This document shows positions 31,525-40,938 of a stretch of DNA of 64,000 nt, piece after piece. Under the pieces are notes generated by a model. The model was not told where the DNA came from. It saw only the letters and a list, made by a program, of their open reading frames with translations, and did not search any database. The first letter of the stretch is position 1. The number at the start of each line of letters is the position of its first letter. The position numbers and the translations under genes were made by a program. Source of the stretch: Nannocystis exedens (GTDB lineage Bacteria; Myxococcota_A; Polyangia; Nannocystales; Nannocystaceae). The stretch is from positions 1,240,001 through 1,304,000 of the forward strand of contig NZ_NETK01000001.1 of NCBI RefSeq assembly GCF_002343915.1. The letters are read 5' to 3'.

Positions 31525-33972
31525 ATGCGCCTCAGCTACCACCAGCTCGTCGATCGCGTCCGCGCCCGCGTCTCGGGGGTCACCGCTGCGGAGCTCGCGG
31601 CGCGGCGCGGCCAGCCCGGCGATCGCAGCGTCGTGCTCGACGTGCGCGAGCCGGACGAGTTCGCCGGCACCGGCACGCTCGCCGGCGCCGTGCACGTCCC
31701 GCGCGGCCTCGTCGAGAAGCTCGCGGCCGACATCTTGCCCGACCTCGACGCCGCGATCGTCGTCGTCTGCGCCTCCGGGCACCGCGCCGTGCTCGTCGCC
31801 GACGTCTTGCAGCTGCTCGGCTACGGCCGCGTGCAGTACCTCGAGGGCGGCCTTCTGGCCTGGCAGGCCGCCGGCCTCCCGCTCGCGCCCGCGTGTGCGC
31901 GCGCCGTCGCAACCACCTGCGCCCGCACCCCGACGTGGGCCGACATCCGCGCCACCTTCCCGATCGTCGGCCGTCAGGTCCCCGTCATGGGCGAGGGCGA
32001 GCGGGCCCTCCTCTACCTCGATCACGCCGCCTCCACCCACGCCCCCGAGCCGGTGCTCGATCGCTACGCCCGCTTCATGGCCGGCGAGTACGCCAACATC
32101 CACCGCGGCACCCACCTCCTCTCGCGCAAGGCCACCGAGCACTTCGACGAGTGTTACTACGTCGTCTCCGACTTCATCGGCGGCGACCTCGAGCGCGACT
32201 GCGTGGTCTTCCTCGGCAACACCACCCAGGCCGTCGACCTCGCCGCGCACGTGATGGCCGCGCTGCCCGGCAAGGTCGTCGTCACCGAGCTCGAGCACCA
32301 CTCGAACGACCTCCCGCACCGCAACCGCGGCCCGGTGCTGCGCGCCCGGATCACCGCCGACGGTCGCCTCGACATGGACCACCTCGGCCACCTGTTGCGG
32401 CAGAACCAGGTCAAGCTGGTCGCCGTCACCGGCGCCAGCAACGTCACCGGCTGGATGCCCGACATCCACGCGATCGCCCGCCTCGCCCACGAGCACGGCG
32501 CGCTGATCCTCGTCGACGCCGCTCAGCTGCTCGCGCACCAGCGCATCGACGTGAAGCCGCCCGGCGACCCCGCGCACCTCGACTTCGTCGCCGCCGCCGG
32601 GCACAAGGCCTACGCCCCGTTCGGCGCCGCCTTCCTTTATGGACCGCGCGGCATCATGGACGCCGCCCCGCCCTACCTGCCCGGCGGCGGCACGGCCTCG
32701 CGCGTCGGCCCGCACAGCGTCGAGTACGTCAGCGCGCCCGACCGCCACCAGGGCGGCACGCCCAACATCGGCGGCGTGCTCGCGCTGGCCGAGGCGCTGC
32801 GCTTCCTCGACGGCATCGGCATGGCCCACGTCCGCCAGCACGAGCTCGCGCTGACGCGGCGGGCCATGGCCGGCATGAAGGCGCTCGGCGTCACCCTCTA
32901 CGGCCCCGACGACCCCGACGCGCGCCTCGGCGTCCTCAGCTTCAACGTCGCCGGCGTCTCCGATCCGCTGGCCGCCGCCGTGCTCAGCGAGGAGCGCGGG
33001 ATCGCCGTCCGCAACGGCCGCTTCTGCGCGCACGTCCACGTCGACCGCCTGCTCGCCAGCCAGGGCGGCGCCACCCCCGAGCCCGGCAGCGCCCCCGGGG
33101 CCGTGCGCGCCTCCTTCGGCCTCTACAACGACGAGGCCGACGTCGATCGCTTGCTCGAGGCCGTGGCTGTCCTTCGGGACAGGCGATGGGTCGGCCGCTA
33201 CCGCGTCCGCGCCGCCGGCGTCACCGCCGAATTCGCCGGTCGCTGCAACGACCGCTGGATGGAGGCCGACGCCCCGAGCCCGCCGGCCCACGTCGACGCC
33301 GAGCCGGGCGAAGCCCTGCTGTTCGCCCAGCTCAACCCGAGCGGCCCGACGCGCTCGTACCTGGTCGCCGAGCGCCGCAGCGGCGCCGCCATGCTGGTCG
33401 ACCCGCGGCGCGACCAGGTCGACCGCTACCTCGCCGAGCTGCAGCGCCACGGCCTGCGCCTCGAGCTCGTCCTCGACACCCACACCCACGGCGATCACCT
33501 CTCCGGCGCCAAGCGGCTCAAGGACCTGCTCGGCTGCGCGATCGCCATGCACCGGGCCGCCGCCGCCCCGTGCGTCGACCGCCCGCTCGAGGACGGCGAC
33601 ACCATCACGCTCGGCGGCCTCGCGCTCGAGGTGTGGCACACGCCCGGCCACACCCCCGACTCGCTGTGCCTGCTCCTGCCCGACCGCGTGCTCACCGGCG
33701 ACACGCTGTGGCTCGGCGGCACCGGCGGCTGCGACCTCGGCGGCGATCCGGCCGCCCTCGCCGCCAGCCTGCTGCGCCTGCGCGGGCTGCCGGCCCACAC
33801 CGAGGTGTGGCCGCTGCACGACTTCGACGGCCGCGGGCGCAGCACGATCGGCGAGGAGGCCGGCCAGAACCCGTTCTTCCAGGGCGACCTCGGCCAGCTC
33901 CGCGCCCGCCTGGCGCCGAACCGCGGCGAGGCCTCGGCCGTCAGCCGGGCCAACGCCTCCTGTCAGACATGA
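31525..33972 (+). CDS. Rhodanese - cysteine desulfurase-like - metallo-beta-lactamase fusion
   Basis: 815 aa, three sulfur-metabolism domains in one chain. Residues 1-120: rhodanese with persulfide Cys82 in VVVCASGHRAV and the LEGGLLAWQAAGLP end. Residues 150-580: class V aminotransferase/SufS-like cysteine desulfurase with LYLDHAASTHAP, EYANIHRGTHLLS, VTELEHHSNDLP, LVDAAQLLAHQ, PLP Lys361 (AAAGHKAYAPFG) and Cys501 in RNGRFCAHVHV. Residues 620-800: metallo-beta-lactamase like persulfide dioxygenases, with THTHGDHL (H653, H655, D657, H658), HTPGHTPDS and LTGDTLWLGG. The order suggests sulfur extracted from cysteine, carried as protein persulfide and then oxidised or handed on; this pathway is inference. 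A TTCG hairpin repeat lies at 33167-33182 and another overlaps the stop codon. Confidence 0.88.
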   Translation: MRLSYHQLVDRVRARVSGVTAAELAARRGQPGDRSVVLDVREPDEFAGTGTLAGAVHVPRGLVEKLAADILPDLDAAIVVVCASGHRAVLVADVLQLLGYGRVQYLEGGLLAWQAAGLPLAPACARAVATTCARTPTWADIRATFPIVGRQVPVMGEGERALLYLDHAASTHAPEPVLDRYARFMAGEYANIHRGTHLLSRKATEHFDECYYVVSDFIGGDLERDCVVFLGNTTQAVDLAAHVMAALPGKVVVTELEHHSNDLPHRNRGPVLRARITADGRLDMDHLGHLLRQNQVKLVAVTGASNVTGWMPDIHAIARLAHEHGALILVDAAQLLAHQRIDVKPPGDPAHLDFVAAAGHKAYAPFGAAFLYGPRGIMDAAPPYLPGGGTASRVGPHSVEYVSAPDRHQGGTPNIGGVLALAEALRFLDGIGMAHVRQHELALTRRAMAGMKALGVTLYGPDDPDARLGVLSFNVAGVSDPLAAAVLSEERGIAVRNGRFCAHVHVDRLLASQGGATPEPGSAPGAVRASFGLYNDEADVDRLLEAVAVLRDRRWVGRYRVRAAGVTAEFAGRCNDRWMEADAPSPPAHVDAEPGEALLFAQLNPSGPTRSYLVAERRSGAAMLVDPRRDQVDRYLAELQRHGLRLELVLDTHTHGDHLSGAKRLKDLLGCAIAMHRAAAAPCVDRPLEDGDTITLGGLALEVWHTPGHTPDSLCLLLPDRVLTGDTLWLGGTGGCDLGGDPAALAASLLRLRGLPAHTEVWPLHDFDGRGRSTIGEEAGQNPFFQGDLGQLRARLAPNRGEASAVSRANASCQT
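33167..33182. repeat. CTGTCC-TTCG-GGACAG hairpin inside the fusion gene
   Basis: Perfect 6-bp arms around TTCG (an exceptionally stable UUCG tetraloop in RNA), between the desulfurase and the metallo-beta-lactamase parts. It encodes AVLRDRR at the linker. Same sequence as the copy at 62799-62814. Confidence 0.8.
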
Positions 33973-34026
33973 CCGGAAGGACATGCCCGTCCGGCCATGC
34001 CCTTTCGGACATGGCCTCAAGAGCAT
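33962..34026. repeat. CATG palindrome cluster between convergent genes
   Basis: Six units in 65 bp: CAGACATGACC, GGACATGCCCGTCC (inner GGAC/GTCC arms), GCCATGCCC, TCGGACATGGCC and GAGCATGCCC. The TGA of the rhodanese fusion gene (33970-33972) falls inside it. Convergent gap between stops at 33972 and 34045. Confidence 0.8.
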
Positions 34027-34044
34027 GCCCTGGGAGCCACCCGC

Positions 34045-34854
34045 TCACAGCGCGGCGATCTCGGCCCCCAGGCACCACGGGCCGTGGGGGTCGATCTCCG
34101 GCATGAACAGGTTGACGTCGCGCAGGCCGGGCTCGTTGCAGGCGTCGGAGCCGAAGTAGGTCTGCTGCGGCGCCGGCAGCGTCGACGGGTCGGCGCCGAA
34201 GCCGATCGTCGACTTGGGGTCGCCGCCGACGAAGCCGACGCAGAAGCGGCTGGTCTCGATCACCGGCTGCTGCTGCTCCGGGATCTGCAGCGACCCGGAG
34301 CTCACGGGCAGGCCGAGCGACTCGGACATGTACAGCACCTGCTGCAGATCGGCCGATCGCACCTGGAAGCGCACCCGCGCCTGATGGGTCAGCGCCACCA
34401 GGGTGTAGTCGATCCGGCGCACCCGGTAGGGCGGGGCGACCGGGGCGTCGAAGCACTCCGCCCCGCGGACCTCGCCGTCGAGCCCGTTCGAGACGTTGCC
34501 CGCGCCGTAGCACCACAGCGGCTCGACGCAGTTGGCGGGATCGTAGTGGTGCAGCTCGGCGGTCGACGGCGCCTCGGTGGTCGTGCTCGGTTCGTCGGTG
34601 GTCAGCGCGAGCGTCGTGCTCGTGCTCGTGCCCTCGCTGTCGAGCTCGCCGACGGTCGCCAGGCCGGTGCTCGTGCTCGTGCTCGTACCCGTCGTCGTGC
34701 TCGTGCTCGTGCTCGTCGGCCCGTCGGTCGACGTCGGCGCCAGCGGATCGGTCGTCGAGCCGGTCGCTCCGTCGTAGGCCGGGTTTTGCGTCAGGCACCC
34801 GCTCAGGGCCACCAGGCACCCTGCCAGCCGCGCGCGTCCGCACCGAAGCCTCAT
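34045..34854 (-). CDS. Thr/Ser-stalked lipoprotein with Cys-rich globular domain
   Basis: 269 aa from ATG 34854. Lipobox VALSGC (Cys20), then LTQNPAYDG and a stalk of about 85 residues of Thr/Ser/Gly/Glu. The C-terminal domain (about 115-269) begins HHYDPANCVEPLWC and reads as a beta-sandwich (VRRIDYTLVALTHQARVRFQ, VLYMSESLGLPVSSG, SRFCVGFVGGDPKSTIGFG), closing with FMPEIDPHGPWCLGAEI. It contains six cysteines, probably three disulfides. The N-terminal layout resembles the truncated lipoprotein at 1-822. Surface location inferred; function unknown. Confidence 0.72.
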   Translation of the reverse strand: MRLRCGRARLAGCLVALSGCLTQNPAYDGATGSTTDPLAPTSTDGPTSTSTSTTTGTSTSTSTGLATVGELDSEGTSTSTTLALTTDEPSTTTEAPSTAELHHYDPANCVEPLWCYGAGNVSNGLDGEVRGAECFDAPVAPPYRVRRIDYTLVALTHQARVRFQVRSADLQQVLYMSESLGLPVSSGSLQIPEQQQPVIETSRFCVGFVGGDPKSTIGFGADPSTLPAPQQTYFGSDACNEPGLRDVNLFMPEIDPHGPWCLGAEIAAL

Positions 34855-36221
34855 CGACCCCAATGTACCACGTTCCGGGCGCGCCGGCTGATCCCCGCAT
34901 ACATGTCCCAAAGTTCATGCCATAGGCGCGACGCCGCCGTCCCGGGCTCGCATTCGCCCGCACGTCGTACGCTGGCGTCGGCGGCGTGCGGACGTTCGCG
35001 TCGAGCGCTGCTGGATCCTCGCGCTCGCGGGGAGGTCGCGCCGACCGCGAGCCCGTCGGTTCGTTGCCCGCGATGGCGGTGACGAGCTCCCCGCCGCCAC
35101 CGCGCTCGCGCTCGCCGTCGGCCCTACGCGCGTCCTGCAGCGCGGCGAGGTGCACTGCTGGGCGACGGCGCCACGGCCAGCGGCCTCGTCCACCGCCGCG
35201 ATCGCGGCGAGCCCCCGCACCGCCCTTGCCTCGCCGCCGTCGTCGCCATCGCCGTCGGCCCCAGGCCGGCGGGGCCGGGTGGTGGCCCGCGTCACACATG
35301 CACCTTCAAACATGTCCGAACAGCCATGTGCTCGCCCGGCGACCGGCTCGGCCGGCCGGCCGGTCGCGGCGTCGCCGGGGTGCGAACCAGTCGACGAGCA
35401 CCGCGGTGCCGCCGGCGCCATCGCCACGCCCCCATCGATCGCGCGCGGGCCCCCTGGCCGGGCAACGCGGTCGACCTCGCGATCTGCGCCGGCGCGGCGC
35501 GATCGTGGGCTCACCGCCGCCGCCGAACCGCTGGCGCCGGATCGCCGACGCTGTCGAGCTCATCCCCGGCGCCGCGCACGCCTGCACGCGCGACGCGAGC
35601 GGTCGAGTCCGCCGCTCGGCGTCCATCCGTGCGGCCGCCCCGGCGACGGCGCCACGAGTCCCGCGACGCCGACGTCGCCGTCCGCGGGCCCCGGCGACGC
35701 CGTCGCGCTCGCGGCCGTCGACTCCACACCTCCACGTTGCGGCGCAGCAGCGGCCTTTCGTCCCGGGACGACGGACGGATGGGCCGGCTCGGCGACGGCA
35801 CGCGGGCCGACCGCGCGGCATCGACCCGCACGCCGGCCTCGGCCGCGCGCGCGATCGCTGCGCGCGTGGACACGACCTGCGCGATCGGACAGGCGAAGCA
35901 TTCCCTGCCGATCCGACGGCGACGCCGTGTGCGGCCGTCTCACCCCGAAATCGTCGCCGCCGGGACGTCGAGCCTCCTCGCCGTCGGAGCGCCGAGCGCG
36001 TGCGCGGCGGAGGCGAGCGCGTCTCGTGTCGCGCCGTCGGCTTGTCACCACGGGCCGCACGCGTGGGACGTCGTCACCACGGCGCGCGCGATTCCGCAGC
36101 CATGAACTCGCGTTCACTGCGGCCCTGACGCGGCGAAATCACCGGAGCTCGCGCGCTTGAAAGCCGCATCCTCGCCGGGCGATAGTCGTGATCGGCTCGA
36201 CTTCTTCGCGCGGTGAAAATT
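34855..36221. other. 1.37-kb stretch without a convincing gene
   Basis: The longest non-coding stretch in the window. Several frames stay open on both strands (for example 35150-36160 plus and 34915-35514 minus), but all give Arg/Ala/Pro-rich, domain-free translations with no consistent start, and no frame looks better than the others. CATG-family units occur at 34902-34921 and 35295-35334. It is flanked by divergent lipoprotein genes, so regulatory DNA is expected only at its ends. It may be a decayed gene region; no remnant was recognised. Confidence 0.5.
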
Positions 36222-37652
36222 ATGGCACGCACAACCTCTCTCGTATGGATGACTTCGATCGGCCTCGTCGTGGGCTGCGGCGACGACGGCATGCAAACGT
36301 CGCAGACCGGCGTCGCATCGCAGACCACGACGGCGACCCAGCCGACGACGCTCGACACGCTCGGCACCTCCGAAGGCAGCGAGTCTGCCACCGGGACGCC
36401 GCCGACCACCAGCGAGGGCACCATGGGCATGACGAGCGACAGCTCCGGCGTGCCGACCTCCACCAGCGAGAGCACCTCGACCGGCATGGTCACGGCGACG
36501 ATGAGCACCACCGAGCCGTCGACCGACACGCTGACCACCGAGCCGCCCGAGACGACGACCTCGACCAGCACCAGCGAGACCACCTCGAGCACCACCGACA
36601 CGACGACCTCGAGCACCTCGACCACCGACACGACGACGACCACCACGACCGACCCGGGCACCACCACCGAGGACATCCCCTGCAACGAGATGCAGGTCGT
36701 CCTCACCCCGGTCGTGCCGAACGTCATGCTCGTCCTCGACAAGTCGGGCTCGATGCTGTCGCTGTGGGACCACGACGCCAACCCGAACACGGCGCAGGTG
36801 AGCCGCTGGTACAGCCTCTACGCCGTCGTCGACCAGGTGCTCACCGCCTTCAACGCCAACTTCAACTTCGGCATGAACCTGTTCCCGAACAAGCAGGCGG
36901 TCGACACCTACGTCCCCGGCGCCTGTCCCGTGAACGCCAACGTCGAGGTCCCGGTCGCCCCCTTCAACAAGAACCCGATCCTCAACGCCCTGCCGGCGCA
37001 GAACAACAACACCATCAAGGGCGGCACCCCGGCTCAGGCCGGCGTCCTGGCGGCGCTGAACCACCTCAAGACCCTCGACCCGATGATCCCGCGGGCGATC
37101 ATGCTCATCACCGACGGCGCGGCCAACTGCACCACCGGCAAGCAGCCGCCGCCGCTGTTCGAAGACTACGACCAGTCGCTGCACACCCTGGTCGGCAACG
37201 CCTTCACGCAGGACGGCATCCCGACCTACGTCATCGGCATCGCCATCGCCAACGCCGTCTCGCCGGTGCAGATGGACGGCAGCCCCGACAACATCAACCC
37301 GTACGAGAAGCTCAACGAGCTGGCGACCCAGGGCGGCACCGCCAAGCCCGGCCCGGAGAAGTTCTACAGCGCCGACAACCAGGTCGAGCTGCAGGCCGCG
37401 CTCAACGCGATCGTCACCGACGCCCAGAGCTGCGTGATCGCGCTCCAGGACCAGCCCGGCTTCCCGCAGTTCACCAAGGTCAAGATCGGCGGCGTCGAGG
37501 TGCCGAAGATCAACGACTGCGCGAACGAGAACGGCTGGAAGTACGTCGACCCCGCCCCGCCCTACGTCGCCATCGAGCTGTGCGGCACCGCCTGCAACTC
37601 GCTCAAGCAGACCGGCGAGGCCGGTGTCGAGTACTACTGCAAGCCGGGCTGA
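36222..37652 (+). CDS. VWA-domain lipoprotein with long Thr stalk
   Basis: 476 aa from ATG 36222 (a GTG at 36213 is in frame). Lipobox LVVGC (Cys19). Residues 25-150 are nearly all Thr/Ser/Pro/Asp, the longest stalk in the window. A von Willebrand A domain follows with an intact MIDAS: DKSGSM at residue 173 and a later Thr/Asp pair (RAIMLITDGAANC). Strands such as PNVMLVLDKSG and IPTYVIGIAIAN fit the Rossmann-like fold. A C-terminal Cys-containing extension (DAQSCVIALQDQPGF to YYCKPG) may be disulfide-linked. Predicted surface-displayed metal-dependent adhesin or protein-binding module. Divergent from the long non-coding stretch to its left; next downstream is another stalked lipoprotein on the same strand. 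Confidence 0.85.
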   Translation: MARTTSLVWMTSIGLVVGCGDDGMQTSQTGVASQTTTATQPTTLDTLGTSEGSESATGTPPTTSEGTMGMTSDSSGVPTSTSESTSTGMVTATMSTTEPSTDTLTTEPPETTTSTSTSETTSSTTDTTTSSTSTTDTTTTTTTDPGTTTEDIPCNEMQVVLTPVVPNVMLVLDKSGSMLSLWDHDANPNTAQVSRWYSLYAVVDQVLTAFNANFNFGMNLFPNKQAVDTYVPGACPVNANVEVPVAPFNKNPILNALPAQNNNTIKGGTPAQAGVLAALNHLKTLDPMIPRAIMLITDGAANCTTGKQPPPLFEDYDQSLHTLVGNAFTQDGIPTYVIGIAIANAVSPVQMDGSPDNINPYEKLNELATQGGTAKPGPEKFYSADNQVELQAALNAIVTDAQSCVIALQDQPGFPQFTKVKIGGVEVPKINDCANENGWKYVDPAPPYVAIELCGTACNSLKQTGEAGVEYYCKPG

Positions 37653-37847
37653 GGCTGCGCGCGCGTGTGGCCGGCCGGCCGGGGTCGGTGCGGTCATTCG
37701 CGCGGCCGATCGTCGATTGCGGATTGCCGCGAGCACCAGCCCTCGGGCCGGAAGGCCGCGGCGTATCGCCGCTGTGCGCGGCGCTTCGCGGCTGGCCGCG
37801 CGCAAACTCGATTGATGCATAGCAGCGACCCTGGTAGGGTGGCTGGA

Positions 37848-39968
37848 ATGCACAAGCTTTGCCCCGACATCGTGGCCCTGGCGTCGTGTGCCGTGTTGCT
37901 CGCGGCTTGCGGCGACGATCAGCCGGCTTCCTCCTTCGATCCGACCTCGCAAGTCACTACGGCGAACAATCCGACCACCAACCAAGTTTCGTCGACCAGC
38001 GGACCGCAGGACACCGAGCCGACGACCACCACCGTCACGCCGACCGAGCCGGGCACCAGCTCGGTCGGCACCGAGACGGGGACCACCGACACGACGGGCA
38101 CCCCCGAGACCACCACCGACCCGGGCACCACCACCACCGTGGACACGACCGGCCCCGACCCGGGCACCACCTCGACCACCGACCCGGGCACCTCGACGAC
38201 GATGGCGATGCCGTGCGAGGAGGCGAACTGTCCCATGGGACAGTTCTGCGACCCCAACGGCAACCAGTGCATCCCCGGCTGCAACGACGACACCGACTGC
38301 AACGCCCCGACCAAGTGCGACGTCGGCAGCAACACCTGCAAGGGCTGCCTCGGCGACGGCGACTGCCCGCTCGGCACCGTGTGCGACGGCGGCGAGTGCG
38401 TGCCCGGCTGCAACGACATGCAGCCGTGCCAGGACGGCCTGGCCTGCTGCAGCAACAGCTGCGTCGACCTGCTGGTCGACGTCGCCAACTGTCAGGCCTG
38501 CGGCAACGCCTGCCCGGTGCCGCCCAACGGCAACGCCGCGTGCGTCATGGCCCAGTGCGGCCTCGCGTCGTGCAAGGCGCCGTGGAACGACTGCGACAAG
38601 GACCCGGCCAACGGCTGTGAGAACCAGGGCCCGTGCCAGTGCGACCCGGGCACGCAGACCGCCTGCTACACCGGCCAGGGCGGGACCCAGGGCGTCGGCA
38701 TCTGCAAGGAGGGCCTGCAGACCTGCAACCCGCAGGGCACCGGCTACGGCCCGTGCACCGGCGAGGTCACGCCCAACCCGACCGAGATCTGCAGCAACAA
38801 CCTCGACGACGACTGCGACGGCCAGGTCGACGAGGACGCCGACGCCGACGGCGACGGCTACACCGTGTGCGGCGGCGACTGCTGCGACGAGGTCGGCCCC
38901 AGCTGCCTCAACCCGGCGCTCGTCAACCCCGGCGCGTTCGAGGTCGGCGGCAACATGGTCGACGACGACTGCGACGGCACCAAGGACAACCCGGTCGCCT
39001 CGTGCGACGCCAACCTCGCCAGCAACTCGTCGAACGCCCTCGACTACGCCAAGGCGATCGACCTGTGCCAGACCACGACCGAGAACCCGCCGCAGAACCA
39101 GAAGAAGTGGGGCGTGATCTCCGGCACCCTCACCCGCGCCGACGGCGTCGGCGCGATCGACTCCCAGGCCAAGTCGATCCGCCCCGGCTTCGGCACCAAC
39201 GTGCTGCCGCAGCAGAACGCCCGCCTGGCGATCCTGTCGACCGGCAACGCCGCCGACCAGAACGACGCCATGCCGCCCTACGCCGACTTCCAGCCCGGCA
39301 AGATCAACGGGGCCAACAGCGCCGCCCCGGCCGACTGGCTGGCGGCCAACGGCGGTCAGTTCCCCAACGCGCCCGGCTGCCCCGGCGCCCAGAGCAACGG
39401 CGCCAACGACAGCGCGATGCTGAAGCTGCGGATCCGCGTGCCGACCAACGCCAAGTCGTTTAACGTGCAGATGTACTTCTACTCGGCCGAGTGGCCCGAG
39501 TACGTGTGCACGGCGTTCAACGACCTGTTCGTCACCCTCGTCAACTCGACCGCCGCCGGCAACCCGAACGACCGCAACATCGCCATCTACAACGCGCCGA
39601 ACAACCAGAAGTACCCGGTCGGCGTCAACATCGCCAAGGCCGCGCCCGGCCTGTTCACGCAGTGTCAGAACGGCGTGGTCGGCTGCTACGGCAACCAGTT
39701 CAACTACAACAACTGCACCGGCACGCAGGGCATCGCCGGCACCGGGTTCCAGGCCGACGCCGGCTTCGACTACTGCCAGGAGGGCAACTACCACACCGGC
39801 GGCGCGACCGGCTGGCTCAAGATGTCGGGCAACGTCACCGGCGGCGAGATCATGGAGATCCGCTTCGCCATCTGGGACACGGCCGACGGTCAGTGGGACT
39901 CGCTGGTCCTCCTCGACGACTGGGTCTGGTCGGTCCAGGCCTCGCAGCCGGGCGTGCAGCCCAACTGA
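37848..39968 (+). CDS. Choice-of-anchor L-like lipoprotein with EGF-like and DDDCDG motifs
   Basis: 706 aa from ATG 37848 (AGGGTGG upstream; an in-frame ATG at 37815 is possible). Lipobox LLAAC (Cys21) and a Thr stalk of about 90 residues. Cys-rich EGF-like stretch (about 125-300: CEEANCPMGQFCDPNGNQC, GCLGDGDCPLGTVC, CQACGNACPVPPNGNAAC). MopE-type metal-binding motifs follow (ICSNNLDDDCDGQVDEDAD, NMVDDDCDGTKDN). The C-terminal 350 residues resemble the choice-of-anchor L fold (RLAILSTGNA, FNVQMYFYSAEWPEYVCTAF, YNAPNNQKYPVGVNI, MEIRFAIWDTADGQWDSL). Surface display is likely; many myxobacterial relatives exist. A perfect 20-bp repeat-family palindrome encodes part of the first EGF-like unit. 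Confidence 0.85.
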   Translation: MHKLCPDIVALASCAVLLAACGDDQPASSFDPTSQVTTANNPTTNQVSSTSGPQDTEPTTTTVTPTEPGTSSVGTETGTTDTTGTPETTTDPGTTTTVDTTGPDPGTTSTTDPGTSTTMAMPCEEANCPMGQFCDPNGNQCIPGCNDDTDCNAPTKCDVGSNTCKGCLGDGDCPLGTVCDGGECVPGCNDMQPCQDGLACCSNSCVDLLVDVANCQACGNACPVPPNGNAACVMAQCGLASCKAPWNDCDKDPANGCENQGPCQCDPGTQTACYTGQGGTQGVGICKEGLQTCNPQGTGYGPCTGEVTPNPTEICSNNLDDDCDGQVDEDADADGDGYTVCGGDCCDEVGPSCLNPALVNPGAFEVGGNMVDDDCDGTKDNPVASCDANLASNSSNALDYAKAIDLCQTTTENPPQNQKKWGVISGTLTRADGVGAIDSQAKSIRPGFGTNVLPQQNARLAILSTGNAADQNDAMPPYADFQPGKINGANSAAPADWLAANGGQFPNAPGCPGAQSNGANDSAMLKLRIRVPTNAKSFNVQMYFYSAEWPEYVCTAFNDLFVTLVNSTAAGNPNDRNIAIYNAPNNQKYPVGVNIAKAAPGLFTQCQNGVVGCYGNQFNYNNCTGTQGIAGTGFQADAGFDYCQEGNYHTGGATGWLKMSGNVTGGEIMEIRFAIWDTADGQWDSLVLLDDWVWSVQASQPGVQPN
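38226..38245. repeat. Perfect 20-bp palindrome AACTGTCCCATGGGACAGTT
   Basis: Fully self-complementary, combining the CTGTCC/GGACAG arms with a CATG centre. Located in the Cys-rich part of the choice-of-anchor-like gene, encoding NCPMGQF without breaking the Cys pattern. Confidence 0.75.
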
Positions 39969-40019
39969 CGCCGGCCGCGGCTCGACAGGTCCGGCGATCG
40001 GGCGTACGTTCCGCTCGCC

Positions 40020-40796
40020 GTGCCTGTCCTGTCGCGTGTCACGATCCTGGGCGCCGGCCGCGTCGGCGGCGCCCTCGCCGCTCGCAGCCCGATCCCCGTC
40101 GCCCTCGTCACCCGTGAGGCCGGCTGGGAGGCCCTCGACGGGCCCCCGGGCGAGCCCGTCGTCGTCGCCGTCGACAACGCGGGCCTCGACGCCGCCCTCG
40201 CCCGCGTCCCGGCCGCGCGCCGGCCCGACCTGGTGTTCGTGCAGAACGGGGTGCTGGAGCCCTGGCTGTTCGAACATGGCCTTCAGGACAGCACGCGCGC
40301 CCTGCTGTACTTCGCCGTGCCGCGCCGCGGCGCGCCGATCGAGCCCGGCGGCACCAGCGTGCTGACGGGCCCGCACGCCGAGGCGCTGGCGACCTGGCTG
40401 CGGGCGATGGACCTGCCGGTCGAGGTCGTCGCCCGCGAGGCCTTCGCCGCCGCCATGCTCGAGAAGCTGATCTGGAACTGCGCGTTCGGCCTCCTGTGCC
40501 AGCGGTTCGGCTGCACCGTCGGCGAGGTGCTCGAGCGCCACGACGAGCTCCTGGGCGCCCTCGTCCACGAGCTCCTCGCCGTCGGCCGCGCCGCCCTCGG
40601 CGTCGACGTCGCGGCCGCCCCGCTGCTGCAGCGCCTGCGCGCCTACTCGCGCGCGATCGCCTCGTACCGCGGCGCCGTCAAGGACTGGCCGTGGCGCAAC
40701 GGCTGGTTCGTCGCCGCCGCCGCCGAGCGCCGGATCGCCACGCCGACCCACATCGAGCTGCTGCGCGAGGCCGGCGTGCTCCCGACCTCGACCTGA
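40020..40796 (+). CDS. Ketopantoate reductase-like NAD(P)-binding protein
   Basis: 258 aa from GTG 40020. N-terminal Rossmann fold with the dinucleotide motif ILGAGRVGGALA, then VVVAVDNAGLDAALARV and LVFVQNGVLEP, which corresponds to the ALKNG/QNG region of PanE/ApbA reductases. The C-terminal helical domain (LEKLIWNCAFGLLCQRFGC; HELLAVGRAALG; KDWPWRNGWFVAAAAE) carries a Lys in EKLIWN, as in ketopantoate reductases. It is shorter than PanE (about 300) and several active-site residues are not obvious, so the substrate may differ. TGTCCTGTCGCG at the start codon and ATGGCCTTCAGGACAG within are repeat-family-like. Alone on its strand. Confidence 0.72.
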   Translation: MPVLSRVTILGAGRVGGALAARSPIPVALVTREAGWEALDGPPGEPVVVAVDNAGLDAALARVPAARRPDLVFVQNGVLEPWLFEHGLQDSTRALLYFAVPRRGAPIEPGGTSVLTGPHAEALATWLRAMDLPVEVVAREAFAAAMLEKLIWNCAFGLLCQRFGCTVGEVLERHDELLGALVHELLAVGRAALGVDVAAAPLLQRLRAYSRAIASYRGAVKDWPWRNGWFVAAAAERRIATPTHIELLREAGVLPTST

Positions 40797-40857
40797 CCCG
40801 AGAGGCAGGCGAGCGCCGCGCGGCCGCCCGGTTCAGCGCTCGCGGTCCGCGTTCGCA

Positions 40858-40916
40858 TACCTGTCCTTTCGGTCACGCTTCGACCGCCCGATCGGACATG
40901 TCCCGAGAGACATTCG
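40858..40916. repeat. CATG/TGTCC repeats between convergent genes
   Basis: CCTGTCC-TTTC-GGTCACG (imperfect) and GGACATGTCC-CGAGAGACAT units, in the convergent gap between stops at 40796 and 40939. Confidence 0.65.
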
Positions 40917-40938
40917 ACTTCGCGTCGACGCCGCCCGC

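Noticed and set aside
31492..34026. 844-aa minus-strand open frame
   Set aside because: Antisense of the rhodanese-desulfurase-MBL fusion, whose motifs are unambiguous.
34915..36160. Several open frames of 170-380 codons on both strands
   Set aside because: Arg/Ala/Pro-rich, no Shine-Dalgarno, no domain, and mutually overlapping; none is preferable to the others.
36114..40751. 1545-aa minus-strand open frame
   Set aside because: It is antisense to three well-supported genes (VWA, choice-of-anchor-like, ketopantoate reductase-like); its translation is Val/Ala/Arg/Gly-rich without domains. Long antisense frames are expected at this GC content.
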